A stretch of DNA of 64,000 nucleotides from JAGXRK01 sp963714415 (GTDB taxonomy: Bacteria > Bacteroidota > Ignavibacteria > Ignavibacteriales > Ignavibacteriaceae). The stretch lies in NCBI GenBank assembly GCA_963714415.1, contig CAVQOL010000001.1, positions 248,001 through 312,000 on the forward strand, read 5' to 3'. Numbering within the stretch: position 1 is the stretch's first letter; each line of letters begins with the position of its first letter. The translations under genes were made by a program, and so were the position numbers. Positions 37,365-46,348 of the stretch are shown here, piece by piece. The notes beneath the pieces are model-generated. The model searched no databases and was not told the DNA's origin. It saw only the letters and a list, made by a program, of their open reading frames with translations.

Positions 37365-37936
37365 TGGAACTTTTTATAATTTTCATTTCGGCAGCGCTGG
37401 TTAACAATTTTGTTCTTGCATACTTCCTTGGTATTTGTCCGTTTGTAGGAGTCTCAAACAAGCTTAGCTCGGCAGTATCAATGGGAATGGCAACAACATT
37501 TGTTATGGTTATTACTGCTATTGTAAGCTGGCTGTTGCAAAATCTTTTACTGGTTCCGTATGGTCTGGAGTTTTTACAAATACCGTCTTTCATTCTTGTA
37601 ATTGCATCGTTGGTTCAGTTTGTTGAGATGGTAATTAAAAAAGTTTCTCAACCACTGTATCGTGCACTTGGAATTTTTCTTCCATTAATCACAACTAACT
37701 GTGCAATACTTGGTTTAGCTTTGTTCGGTTCAATGAGAGAATACAGCTTTATTGAAAACATAATATTTGGACTTGGTGCCGGTGTTGGTTTCACATTAGC
37801 TCTTACAATAATGGCAGGAATAAGAGAAGAGCTTGATCTGGCAGATGTTCCAAAGCCATTTCAAGGTGCACCGATTACTTTGATTGTTGCAGGAATTTTA
37901 GCCCTTGCGTTTATGGGCTTTGCAGGAATGATTTGA
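37364..37936 (+). CDS. rnfA: Rnf complex subunit RnfA
   Basis: 190-residue inner-membrane subunit with six helices: ALVNNFVLAYFLGICPFVG at the start and PLITTNCAILGLALF in the middle, the conserved Cys-containing half-helices that face those of RnfE. Standard length and no gap. The start ATG overlaps the rnfE stop (TAATG). It closes the C-D-G-E-A unit; rnfB lies 1.9 kb downstream after a TAT protein and apbE. Confidence 0.95.
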   Translation: MELFIIFISAALVNNFVLAYFLGICPFVGVSNKLSSAVSMGMATTFVMVITAIVSWLLQNLLLVPYGLEFLQIPSFILVIASLVQFVEMVIKKVSQPLYRALGIFLPLITTNCAILGLALFGSMREYSFIENIIFGLGAGVGFTLALTIMAGIREELDLADVPKPFQGAPITLIVAGILALAFMGFAGMI

Positions 37937-37952
37937 GTTTAAGAAATTAAAA

Positions 37953-38037
37953 GTCATTCTGAGCAAAGCGAAGAATCTGTTCAGGATGTCCATAACGTAA
38001 TTGTAAATTATTCATTGTTAATTGTACATTGAGGATA
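37953..38037. repeat. GTCATTCTGAGC half-element and ATTGTTAATTG filler
   Basis: GTCATTCTGAGCAAAGCGAAGAATCTG (37953-37979) is one arm of a dispersed repeat seen often in Bacteroidota-group genomes; the inverted partner is absent here. It is followed by ATTATTCATTGTTAATTG filler up to the next start codon. Confidence 0.5.
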
Positions 38038-38040
38038 AAA

Positions 38041-38775
38041 TGATATCACGAAGAAATTTTTTAAAAATTGCAGGTTTATCAACGGTTGCAGTTGGTGCTG
38101 GATTCACAACTGGAAAGTTAATTGGTAACAAAAAATCTGTTTACTATGCTGTACACGGATTCATTCCTGCTGACGAACGAATAATCAGCAATCTTGTATT
38201 CGCATTTAAAAATAAAGTGAAAAGCAATTCACATCCTGTTGTTGTCGCTGATTCAAAAATAAGTAAGGTAATAAACGGGTTTGATCTTGCAATCAAGAAA
38301 TAATTCTTTTTCAAACAGCGGAACAATTACTTATAGATTAAAAAAACTGGATATGACAGTTGCTTCCGATCTAATCGTAAGCGACACAGATAATTCTGTC
38401 TATTCTCTCAATGATTTGCACTACTCGCTTTCAAATATCAGAAATAGTTTGAAAAACAGAAAAGCAGAATATTTCTTCACTGCAGAATACAATGAGACGG
38501 ATTTTCTTTCTTCAATCTTTAAAACAAATAAAAAGGAAGTTGTAATTGAAAACGAAGAAGGTCTGGTTGAAAGAATATCGTTAGATAAAAATTACAAGAA
38601 TATTCTGATTGACGGTCCACAAGGAAAAACGGGATTAAAAATAGAAAACGGGTTTGTACGGGTTCACACATCATCCTGCAGAAACGGAATTTGCAAACAC
38701 ACATTAGCAAGTAGTGTCGGAAACATTATCGCATGTGCCCCGAATAAAATTTTAGTTAAGATAGAGCTGGTTTAG
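38041..38775 (+). pseudogene. TAT-exported NusG domain II protein of the Rnf cluster, one frameshift
   Basis: Two frames join to one protein of about 245 residues. The N-terminus has a twin-arginine signal SRRNFLKIAGLSTVAVGAG, so a folded cofactor-bearing protein is likely. The C-terminus is a NusG_II-like domain with SSCRNGICKHTLASSVG and IACAPNKILVKIE, including two nearby Cys. The break is at AAGAAATAATTC (about 38298-38303), where removing one base joins LAIKK to NNSFSNSG. Proteins of this kind occur with rnf genes in several Bacteroidota-like bacteria, function unknown. The start is ATG 38041 (MISRRNFL), not the earlier in-frame ATG. apbE follows after 2 bases. Confidence 0.75.
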
Positions 38776-38777
38776 TT

Positions 38778-39767
38778 TTGAAAAAACCTATTGCATTTGG
38801 TGTATTGGTCATAGTTCTTTTTCTTATTGGATTTTTCATTGCCCAAAACATTGAATCGGAAACAAAAATAGTTAAGCGAACGCAAATTCTGCTTGGAACA
38901 GTTGTAGATATTCAGGTTCGCGATTACGATGAACAAAAAGCTGAAGATGCAATTACAAAAGCATTTGCTGAGGTTAAAAGGATTGATGATCTGTTTACAA
39001 CTTATAATGAGAAGAGTCCTGTTTGGAAACTTAATCACAGCAACGATTCAATCATTACTGTCGATGAAGAAATTTACGGCATGCTGATTTTATGTGATTC
39101 GCTCTGGAGACTTTCCGAAGGAAGTTTTGATGTGGCAATTGAATCATTAATTCATACTTGGGGATTTGATGATAAATCTCCGGAACTTCCGGCTAATGAA
39201 GAAATTAAATCTGCATTGAATGAAAGCGGCTGGGATAAAATCAGATTTCTTAATGAAAAAAGGATTCGTCGCACAGAAAAAGCCGGATTAAACTTTGGTG
39301 CAATTGCTAAAGGTTACGCGGTTGATCGTGCAATCGAAATATTAAAGCAAGCAGGAATTAATGAAGCCCTTATAAATGCTGGCGGAGAAATTAAATCAAT
39401 CGGTAATGATTGGGTAATCGGAGTTCGGCATCCAAGAGAAATTAACAGCATTATTAAAAGAATTAAGCTGAACGGATTATCAATAGCAACATCCGGTGAT
39501 TACGAAAACTATTTTGAAAAGAATGGTGTTCGTTATCATCACATTCTTGATCCGAAAACCGGTTATCCATCAAAAGGATTGCAGAGCGTAACTATAATTC
39601 ACAAGCACAATACATTTGCAGATGGCTTGGCAACCGCAGTTTTCGTAATGGGTAAAAACAAAGGAATTGAACTAATTGAGGAATTGAATGATACAGAAGC
39701 GATGATAATTGATGACAAAGGAAAGATTTTTTATTCGTCAGGTTTTAAAAAGTTCTCAGTAAATTAA
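38778..39767 (+). CDS. apbE: FAD:protein FMN transferase ApbE
   Basis: Transfers FMN from FAD to a Thr in RnfD and RnfG. 329 residues with an N-terminal membrane anchor (FGVLVIVLFLIGFFIAQN) and a periplasmic ApbE domain. Family motifs visible: LLGTVVDIQV, FDVAIESLIHTWGF, NFGAIAKGYAVDRA (FAD-binding), INAGGEI and HHILDPKTGYPS (Mg/FAD). The start is TTG at 38778, 2 bases after the NusG_II stop, the only start that fits the anchor. Its location inside the rnf cluster makes RnfD/RnfG the obvious targets. Confidence 0.95.
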   Translation: MKKPIAFGVLVIVLFLIGFFIAQNIESETKIVKRTQILLGTVVDIQVRDYDEQKAEDAITKAFAEVKRIDDLFTTYNEKSPVWKLNHSNDSIITVDEEIYGMLILCDSLWRLSEGSFDVAIESLIHTWGFDDKSPELPANEEIKSALNESGWDKIRFLNEKRIRRTEKAGLNFGAIAKGYAVDRAIEILKQAGINEALINAGGEIKSIGNDWVIGVRHPREINSIIKRIKLNGLSIATSGDYENYFEKNGVRYHHILDPKTGYPSKGLQSVTIIHKHNTFADGLATAVFVMGKNKGIELIEELNDTEAMIIDDKGKIFYSSGFKKFSVN

Positions 39768-39830
39768 AATTGAATGGCTCCGACTTTTAGATCGGGGCAA
39801 TTGATGCTATAAAATAAAAGGAAAGCTATA

Positions 39831-40682
39831 ATGGATTTAACAATAATAATAGCAATAGCCACTATGGGCGGATTAGGATTTATATTTGCAGGTGCACTTG
39901 CAGTTGCAGACAAAAAGTTACGCGTCGTTGAAAATCCGAAGATTGCTGAAATAAATGATATCCTTCCGAATGCAAACTGCGGAGCTTGCGGAATGGCCGG
40001 CTGTTATGATTTTGCAACTAATGTTGTAGATGGCAAATCAAAAATAAACGGCTGTCCGATTGGTGGTCAGGAAGTAGTGGATGAAATCGCTCGCATTCTT
40101 GGAATGGAAAGCAGTGCAAGCGTCAAACTTGTCGCAAGAGTTTTATGCAACGGCGGAAATGCAGAAGCAGTTATGAAAGAGAATGCAGAATATCACGGAC
40201 CACAAAGTTGTTCTGTTCAAACAATTGTGGCTGGTGGAAATAAAATGTGTTTGTATGGATGTCTCGGCGGCAATGATTGTGTTGATGCTTGTCAGTTCGG
40301 TGCGATATTAATGAATGAGAACGGATTGCCAATAATAGTTGAAGAACTTTGCACGGGATGCGGTCTGTGCGTTGAAGCTTGTCCCCGCGGAATTATTGAA
40401 ATTCATCCTGATGATAGAGAATTGTTTGTGTTCTGTAAAAATCACGATGATCCAAAACGTGCAAAAGAAGTTTGTAGTGTTTCATGCTTCGGATGCGGAA
40501 TATGTGCCAGAAAATCCGATGGTGGAATTGAGATGAAAGATTTCTTACCTGAAATCAATTATGATAAACTTGATTTAAGTAAAATCCCAATTGATAAATG
40601 TAAAACGGGTGCAATAAGATTTGTTCATCCTGAGAAAGCAGCGAAGTTGCTGACACAGGAAAATATAAAAGTAGTTAGTTAA
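39831..40682 (+). CDS. rnfB: Rnf complex subunit RnfB
   Basis: 283-residue ferredoxin-accepting subunit. An N-terminal anchor helix precedes a 4Fe-4S domain with NCGACGMAGC and a later GCP (residues about 45-76), followed by ferredoxin motifs with CLGGNDCVDACQFGAI, CTGCGLCVEACPRGII and a further CFGCGICARK. Together these could bind three to four clusters. It is downstream of apbE with about 60 bases between, and all motifs are intact. Confidence 0.94.
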   Translation: MDLTIIIAIATMGGLGFIFAGALAVADKKLRVVENPKIAEINDILPNANCGACGMAGCYDFATNVVDGKSKINGCPIGGQEVVDEIARILGMESSASVKLVARVLCNGGNAEAVMKENAEYHGPQSCSVQTIVAGGNKMCLYGCLGGNDCVDACQFGAILMNENGLPIIVEELCTGCGLCVEACPRGIIEIHPDDRELFVFCKNHDDPKRAKEVCSVSCFGCGICARKSDGGIEMKDFLPEINYDKLDLSKIPIDKCKTGAIRFVHPEKAAKLLTQENIKVVS

Positions 40683-40689
40683 AAACGTA

Positions 40690-40816
40690 TGTCATTCCCG
40701 CAAAAGCTTACCTGCCGGTTTACCAACAGATGGTTGGCAGGCATGCGGAAATCCGAATAATTAAAATCGATTCCGGCTCTCTCAAAAAGATACCCGTGTC
40801 AAAGGCCGGAATGACA
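40690..40816. repeat. GTCATTCC/GGAATGAC inverted-repeat element (copy 1)
   Basis: About 125 bases bounded by GTCATTCC (40691) and GGAATGAC (ending 40815). Inside are a CCTGCC...GGCAGG hairpin and a GATTCCGGC arm near the right end. The same architecture in reverse orientation occurs at 62251-62337. Dispersed repeats of this type are common in Ignavibacteria-like genomes; no open frame inside. Confidence 0.8.
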
Positions 40817-40827
40817 AAAAAAATAAT

Positions 40828-41260
40828 ATGCATTCAGAAGAACTTTACGAAGAAGGAATAGTTAAAGAAGCAAAAGACGGAATTGCAATTATAAGCATTC
40901 AGGATTCGGATAAATGTACAGAATGCACGGCAAAGATTTATTGCAAACCAGGTAACTCGGAAGGACGAAGTTTAACCGCAAGGGATCCGTTTGGTGTGCA
41001 TTCCTGGAGACAAAGTCCGTGTATCAATTAAAGGAAGTAAAATCCTCTCCGCATCATTTCTGCTATATGGAATTCCTCTTATTCTTTTACTTGCGGGTAT
41101 CTTCATAGGCATGGAAATGTTTGAAACAAATAAAGAACTTTATTCTTCTCTATTCGCAATAGGAATTATTGCGACTTATGCGCTTTTTATGATTCTTTTT
41201 TCAAATAAAGAAAAAACAGATTCTTATCCTGAGATTGTATTTGTAAGTTCACCCAGATAA
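40828..41260 (+). pseudogene. rseC: RseC/MucC-family redox protein of the Rnf cluster, one frameshift
   Basis: SoxR-reducing system RseC-like protein. The N-terminal frame (from ATG 40828) has EELYEEGIVKEAKDG and a Cys-rich CTECTAKIYCKPG at about residues 31-43. The C-terminal frame has PGDKVRVSIKGSKILSASF and two transmembrane helices (YGIPLILLLAGIFIG and LFAIGIIATYALFMILF). The family has both in one frame of about 144 residues. Removing one T in CATTCCTGG (41001-41002) joins them. It often follows rnf genes, where it may influence Rnf or SoxR redox state. Confidence 0.8.
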
Positions 41261-41274
41261 TTATTTTTATTTCC

Positions 41275-41493
41275 ATGAATTTAAAACAACTTAGACGAAT
41301 AATAATCGCTGTAATCGGATTCACAGTTTTGACAATAGGAATTATAACTATAGTTTTTCCTGGTCCTGCATTCATTATTATTCCAATCGGACTTTCTATA
41401 CTGGCAACAGAATTTATTTGGGCGAAGAAAATTCTTGAGAAAATTAAAAAGAAAATGAAAGCCGCCAAAGACCGGTTTTCCGATAAAAAATAA
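41275..41493 (+). CDS. PGPGW-family small membrane protein
   Basis: 72 residues with two hydrophobic segments (IIIAVIGFTVLTIGIITIV and IIIPIGLSILATEFIWA) joined by the conserved FPGPA turn that defines putative transmembrane PGPGW proteins, and a basic C-terminal tail. Function unknown. It starts 15 bases after rseC and probably belongs to its transcript. Start ATG 41275 is the only good start. Confidence 0.8.
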   Translation: MNLKQLRRIIIAVIGFTVLTIGIITIVFPGPAFIIIPIGLSILATEFIWAKKILEKIKKKMKAAKDRFSDKK

Positions 41494-41683
41494 TTTTTTA
41501 TTCATTCCAAAAGCTTTCTTTTCGTCATTTTTTTGAATTATCATAATATACTTTGTTTTTTACAGACTAAAGTAAATCCAGAAATCATTTCTATTTGTTG
41601 AAATAGTCTGTATATTCTGTAAAAATATATCCCAGCCGCTATTTATAGTAAATTATCTACCATTAAAATGAAAGGAAAATTAT

Positions 41684-42247
41684 ATGGCTATCAATTTGAT
41701 TTCTAAATTGGTTAACGGTGCGAAAGGGGGAGTTGTGGGAACTCTCAAGGGTTCTGCAGATATAGGAAGCTCATCTGTTAAAGTGCTGAAAGATCTGACA
41801 GTAAGTTCAGTTAAGGGTGTGGGCGAACTCGTATCTACGGGAATAAGCGTACCCGCATCAATTATTAGTGGAGCTATTTCAGGTGTGTCAGAACTCGGTG
41901 TAACGGTTGTTCATTCGATTAAAGGTGTTGTCAACGGGGCAATTCAGGGTGCAGTTGAATCCGGCATTAAACAAGATGATGCTGTAAAAGGAACTGTAGC
42001 GCAGGCTGTATTATCAGCAAAGAACCTGGGCCTAGATGTTGCCGATGTTGCAGTTGAGGCAGTAAAGGGTGCTGTTGATGGCGTCAAGCAAATAGGCGGA
42101 GATTCTGTTTCTGCAACGAAGGATGCAGTTTTTGCTGCAATGGACGCAGCCAAAGAGATCGGTGGTGAAAGTTTTAATTCTGTTCAAACCGCTCTTCAAA
42201 ACAGCGTTGATGGCGCTAAGAATATAATTTCTGAAATCAGAAAATAA
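41684..42247 (+). CDS. Amphipathic Ala/Gly/Val/Lys-rich repeat protein, 187 residues
   Basis: Not named by a well-characterised family. There is no signal peptide. Small residues dominate (Ala, Gly, Val, Ser). Imperfect 11- to 15-residue amphipathic helical units repeat along the length, for example AVKGTVAQAV, AVEAVKGAVDGVKQIGG and AAMDAAKEIGG, like LEA, phasin or perilipin proteins. Only one Leu-rich stretch occurs at the start. Such proteins often coat lipid or polymer surfaces or protect on drying; that role is inference. An AAAGGAAAAT ribosome site precedes ATG 41684, and a strong terminator follows at 42257, so it is probably a single-gene transcript. Upstream intergenic DNA is 190 bases. 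Confidence 0.65.
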   Translation: MAINLISKLVNGAKGGVVGTLKGSADIGSSSVKVLKDLTVSSVKGVGELVSTGISVPASIISGAISGVSELGVTVVHSIKGVVNGAIQGAVESGIKQDDAVKGTVAQAVLSAKNLGLDVADVAVEAVKGAVDGVKQIGGDSVSATKDAVFAAMDAAKEIGGESFNSVQTALQNSVDGAKNIISEIRK

Positions 42248-42256
42248 ATCTTATTC

Positions 42257-42287
42257 TTCCCCGTAGCTTCTGCGGGGAATTTTTTTA
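42257..42287 (+). terminator. Intrinsic terminator after repeat protein gene
   Basis: TTCCCCGTAG pairs with CTGCGGGGAA (one G-U pair), loop CTT, followed by a run of T (42280-42286). It is 10 bases after the stop at 42247. Confidence 0.92.
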
Positions 42288-42414
42288 TTTTACCGGTCAA
42301 TACTTCAAACCAAAACAAGCACTCATTTTTTTGTTGAGTCATTACTTATCTTAAAATTTTATTTCGTTAAATTTAAAAATCATTTAGTATGAATTTTTAA
42401 TCAACAAAAATTAT

Positions 42415-43248
42415 ATGCCTGAAAATACTTTAAGACCGCCGGATGATAAAGCAAAATGGCGCATCCGTCTTTATGAAATAATATTTGAAGCAGATACGCC
42501 CGCCGGCAGGATGTTTGACATAATTCTGATGTGGTGTATTGTCATTAGTGTTGTCGTTGTATTTCTTGAAAGCATCTATGAATTGGGAATAAAGTATTCT
42601 TTTTACTTTCACCTGCTTGAATGGATATTCACGATACTGTTTACAGTTGAGTACGTGTTAAGGCTAATTTCTGTAAACAAATCTTACCGGTATGCAATCA
42701 GTTTTTATGGAATTATTGATCTTCTGGCAATTATCCCGACTTACCTTAGTCTGTTCATTACTGGAAGTCAGTACTTGCTTGTTATTAGAGTCCTGAGATT
42801 GTTAAGAGTATTCAGAGTTCTGAAACTTGGACATTTACTTAAGCAGGCAGATATATTAAGAAAAGCACTTAAAGCAAGCCGGGGGAAAATTGTTGTTTTT
42901 CTGTTTACTATTCTTACTCTTATAGTTGTAATTGGAACAATAATGTATGTGGTGGAAGGACCAGAAAATGGTTTTACCAGTATTCCAACAAGTATGTACT
43001 GGGCAGTTGTTACAATGACTACCGTCGGTTACGGAGACATATCACCTCAAACACCTGTGGGTCAGTTACTCGCATCGATAGTGATGATAATGGGATATGC
43101 AATAATTGCAGTACCAACAGGAATTGTTACAGTGGAAATTGCTGAAGCATCAAGAAAATCATTTACAACCCAGGTTTGTCCGTCCTGTCTGAAAGAAGGT
43201 CATGATATTGATGCTGTTCATTGTAAGTTTTGCGGAGCTAAGCTTTAA
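42415..43248 (+). CDS. Voltage-gated-type potassium channel with C-terminal zinc ribbon
   Basis: 277 residues. Six transmembrane helices with a Kv-like layout: S4 sensor LRLLRVFRVLKLG at about residues 126-138, S5, then pore TMTTVGYGDISPQ at about 200-212 containing the K+ filter TVGYGD, then S6. The C-terminus adds CPSCLKEGHD and CKFCGAKL, a CxxC...CxxC zinc ribbon, as found in some bacterial ion transport proteins. Likely a K+ channel of the inner membrane. The stop overlaps the convergent DMT gene by 11 bases. Confidence 0.92.
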   Translation: MPENTLRPPDDKAKWRIRLYEIIFEADTPAGRMFDIILMWCIVISVVVVFLESIYELGIKYSFYFHLLEWIFTILFTVEYVLRLISVNKSYRYAISFYGIIDLLAIIPTYLSLFITGSQYLLVIRVLRLLRVFRVLKLGHLLKQADILRKALKASRGKIVVFLFTILTLIVVIGTIMYVVEGPENGFTSIPTSMYWAVVTMTTVGYGDISPQTPVGQLLASIVMIMGYAIIAVPTGIVTVEIAEASRKSFTTQVCPSCLKEGHDIDAVHCKFCGAKL

Positions 43249-44131
43249 TCCAGCTCACTTTGATTATACTAACAAGTAAAACAATCGCACCAATCCACTG
43301 AATCGGACCAAGAATATTTCCTCTGATAAAATATTCAAGTATAACTGCGGTTAAAGGAAAAGCAAGTTCACATATAGCTGCAACAGAAGCTGTAATTCTC
43401 TTCAACCCGTAGTAGTAAAGAAATATTGCTGCTCCGCCCGTAGTAAAAGCAATGATTAGAAATATGCCTGCCTGTTTTGTCGTAATGGCCGTAATACTTT
43501 GGATATCCCCCAATGAAATAACTAGCGCGAGCATAATAAACGCAGATAGAAGAAATCTGAGATAAGTTCCCATCTCAAAAGAAACATTCCTAAGCGCACG
43601 TTTGCTTAGCACTGTTGATGAACTGAAACTAAGTGCAGCAAGAAGAGCAAACATAGCCGCAATTGTAGTTTTATCACCGGCTTCAAAATCGGGAAGCTTT
43701 GTACCGAACGTCATAAAGTAAGCTCCAAGGATTGCAAGTACTGCCCAGAAAAAAAACCGAGCAGGTAATTTTTCTTTAAGAAAAACAGCAGCTAGTGTAA
43801 TAGCAAAAACCGGTTGTAATTTTTGAAGCAGAATAACAACTGAAAGATTAACGAAGTTTACATAGAAAAGTGCTTTTGTAATTGCCATTGTTCCGATTGC
43901 ACCACCAAGAAGAGCAACTAAAAAGAAGACCAGCCAATCTTTTTTCTTTAAGTTTTTTAGTACCGGCAATTGTCTTATAAAATAAGGTGAAAGAAGAAGG
44001 GCAACTATTGTGCTTTCAACAAAAACTACTAACGATACAGGAAGACTGAAAAGCGTAGGACGAAGAACAATTCCATCCACTCCCCACAAACTTGCGGCAA
44101 TTATCACAAAGATCGGAGCTAATCTGTTCAT
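43238..44131 (-). CDS. DMT-superfamily (EamA) transporter
   Basis: 297 residues with ten hydrophobic helices in two EamA repeats, the second half starting near residue 155. Conserved N-terminal LWGVDGIVLRP and the first-repeat end EKLPARFFFWAVLAILGAY, and the second-repeat YYGLKRITASVAAI. Members export amino acids, purines or drugs; substrate cannot be told. Convergent with the K+ channel, with an 11-base overlap of coding ends. Confidence 0.88.
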   Translation of the reverse strand: MNRLAPIFVIIAASLWGVDGIVLRPTLFSLPVSLVVFVESTIVALLLSPYFIRQLPVLKNLKKKDWLVFFLVALLGGAIGTMAITKALFYVNFVNLSVVILLQKLQPVFAITLAAVFLKEKLPARFFFWAVLAILGAYFMTFGTKLPDFEAGDKTTIAAMFALLAALSFSSSTVLSKRALRNVSFEMGTYLRFLLSAFIMLALVISLGDIQSITAITTKQAGIFLIIAFTTGGAAIFLYYYGLKRITASVAAICELAFPLTAVILEYFIRGNILGPIQWIGAIVLLVSIIKVSWIKA

Positions 44132-44417
44132 ATATTCTTCTGAAAATTAATGCGTGAATATAACATTTATCGCCATCAAATTTTTAGATTAAAATCAATC
44201 ACTGTAGCTTAAAATTTGCAATATGAAGGGAGCAAATTAGTTCTTCCCATGCCTGTCATTATTTATGCCATTAATGTAAAATTTACCTGAGAATATGAAC
44301 AAATTTGCCTGAACCATTATAATTTTGCACAATTTATTCTTTTATGCCTCAGTTAAAATGGAATAATATTTGTCTAATTGTGGCAGATATTATATTTATC
44401 AAAGAAAGAATACTGAA

Positions 44418-45632
44418 ATGGCTTTATCATTTACTAAGAAAAATACAGCTATCCCTCGCAATGGCGAGGATAAAAAAACACCTGAAACTGCAGTAGCTGA
44501 CAAAGTGGAAACCAAGGTGCCGATTGAGACGGAATTCAAATCTGATGTTGTTTCTACAGGCAGTGCATCATCTTTTTTTATTCCAGAAATGGAAAAACTG
44601 GACAAATCTCTTCAGCAAAAACTAACTTACGTTTTAAAGAGAGCAGCACTGGCAACTTCTTTCGAAGATGATGATATAAAAACAAGAATAAGCATAAAGA
44701 CCGAAGATTCAGAGGTAACTTCGCTGCGAACATTCCTTCTTCTTTCCTGTGCAAATATGTTAGGTGAAGTTTTTAAGGCGGATACACCTTTGAGTTTTAT
44801 GAACTGGTTGGATACTAAAAATTCATCTTACATAAGAAATACAAGGGAAGATATAGTTCATAAAGCTATTGGCTCTTTAGGAATAATTGACAATGAAGCA
44901 AAAGCCAGCAAGCTCATTAAATCTGTTTACGCTCAGTACAAAAATAATAGCGTGGCTGATTCCAATTTTTATTTTTTCTTTAAGGAAGGATTAAGTTCAG
45001 AACTTCAATACAAAATTTCCGATAGTTGTTGGATTTACCAGGATAATCCGCTTGAAAAATGGGCCAATCTTCAGAATGTAAAAGAAGGATACAACAACGT
45101 AAGTACACTTGAGAATAAAAGACTTACAAACTCAAGAAAAAGATGGGATTCTCTGGAACATAGTCAAAAGCTTCTTGAAATTGCTCAATTTGTTGAGCAA
45201 CTATTTAATCTGTATGGTTTAGGTATTCTTCCTCCTGTTGAAAGACCGGAAAAGGACCCAATTGCTAAAGTGTGGCGAGATATTCAGGATACAATTGTAG
45301 ATCACAGAATTAATTATCTGTCCAAATCTCTTTTCAATCATTTAAGTGCAGATGGTGAAAAATTTAAATTCAATGATGTGAATTGTGTTTTCAAAGAAAA
45401 TGAACTTTACATACTCGAAAATGAAGTGAAGGGAAAGGAACGTGATATCTGGCTTCATAGGTTAGCTGAATGGCTCAAGTCAAAAACTGATGCAAGTGAG
45501 TCACCGGGCGAAACAATATTTCTCAGCAGCAAAAATCAGGCTTTCGTTGTTGGTGGAAACTCGCTTACTTTGTCTCTTGAAGAGTGGATCGAAAGTTCAA
45601 TTAGAAATATCATTGAAAAAGAAAAAGATTAG
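44418..45632 (+). CDS. Hypothetical protein, about 404 residues
   Basis: Not recognised. Soluble, no signal peptide or membrane segment. The first 55 residues are low-complexity and Lys/Thr/Val-rich. The rest is helical and contains conserved-looking Trp and aromatic stretches (NWLDTKNSSYIRNTR, SRKRWDSLEHSQK, ERDIWLHRLAEWLKSK). No catalytic signature found. I choose ATG 44418 (MALSFTKKN), preceded by AAAGAAAGAA; a TTG at 44370 would add 16 residues without similarity. It stands alone between the DMT gene and a gene-poor stretch. Confidence 0.6.
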   Translation: MALSFTKKNTAIPRNGEDKKTPETAVADKVETKVPIETEFKSDVVSTGSASSFFIPEMEKLDKSLQQKLTYVLKRAALATSFEDDDIKTRISIKTEDSEVTSLRTFLLLSCANMLGEVFKADTPLSFMNWLDTKNSSYIRNTREDIVHKAIGSLGIIDNEAKASKLIKSVYAQYKNNSVADSNFYFFFKEGLSSELQYKISDSCWIYQDNPLEKWANLQNVKEGYNNVSTLENKRLTNSRKRWDSLEHSQKLLEIAQFVEQLFNLYGLGILPPVERPEKDPIAKVWRDIQDTIVDHRINYLSKSLFNHLSADGEKFKFNDVNCVFKENELYILENEVKGKERDIWLHRLAEWLKSKTDASESPGETIFLSSKNQAFVVGGNSLTLSLEEWIESSIRNIIEKEKD

Positions 45633-46348
45633 TTTATACGTTTTTAGACTTTTTTTCCCTGGTCTTCATTCTTAATTGATTTCTTTCTGTTGATTCCTTC
45701 AAGTCTTATTTTCATTTTGAAATTATAATGTGGCAATGAATATTTGACCAAATTCGTAAAATTTATTTGCAGTAAAGAGATCCTCAATCCCAAAACAAGC
45801 CGTAAACGAACTACCGCAGTCATCAACAAAAACATTCTTAACTAAATATCTTTTGTGTGATGCGTTTTAAATGCTTTTATAAATTGCCGTAGAAAGGTAA
45901 CGTTTGCAGAAGACACTGCAAAAGCGTATTGTAATATCAATTAATTGTTTTCTTCTAAGGTTTGATGTTAAGCGAACTATCTATCCAACACTAAGTGTTA
46001 TCATTGCTCTTCCTGTATGAGCAATTGCTGCGGGACCTAACTTAATTTCTTGTTTTGGGAGATGAATTTCTATTTCTGATTCTTGTTTTATAAAATCGAG
46101 GTTTAGTTGATTTGGATTTTGTTCTGCTGCTTTTCTTGATAGTTTCCGTTTATTCCGTGATGACTGCATTTATAAAAATTTATCCGGAGGTTAGAATGAA
46201 AATCGTTAATTAAATAATTCGTATCGCAATCTAAAAAAATATTAATATAAAGCGAAGGAAAAGAAAATTTATTTTAAAAAAAATTTTAATTACTACTATT
46301 TGAACAAAATTTTTGTATTAATGAGTATAAAATAATCTTACTTTAAAA
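45633..46348. other. Gene-poor region, no convincing coding sequence
   Basis: 716 bases without a recognised gene. A 62-codon minus-strand frame (45981-46169) has no ribosome site and an Asn/Gln/Lys-rich sequence; I cannot support it. A hairpin TTTGCAG/CTGCAAA lies at 45903-45922. GGAGG near 46186 precedes ATG 46196, whose frame stops after 5 codons. The region is very AT-rich near 46200-46340. Confidence 0.5.

Noticed and set aside
41281..41544. 87-codon minus-strand frame
   Set aside because: Antisense to the PGPGW gene, which has a proper start and the family motif.
45981..46169. 62-codon minus-strand frame in a gene-poor region
   Set aside because: Low-complexity Asn/Gln/Lys sequence, no ribosome site and no family; kept only as a note for the region.
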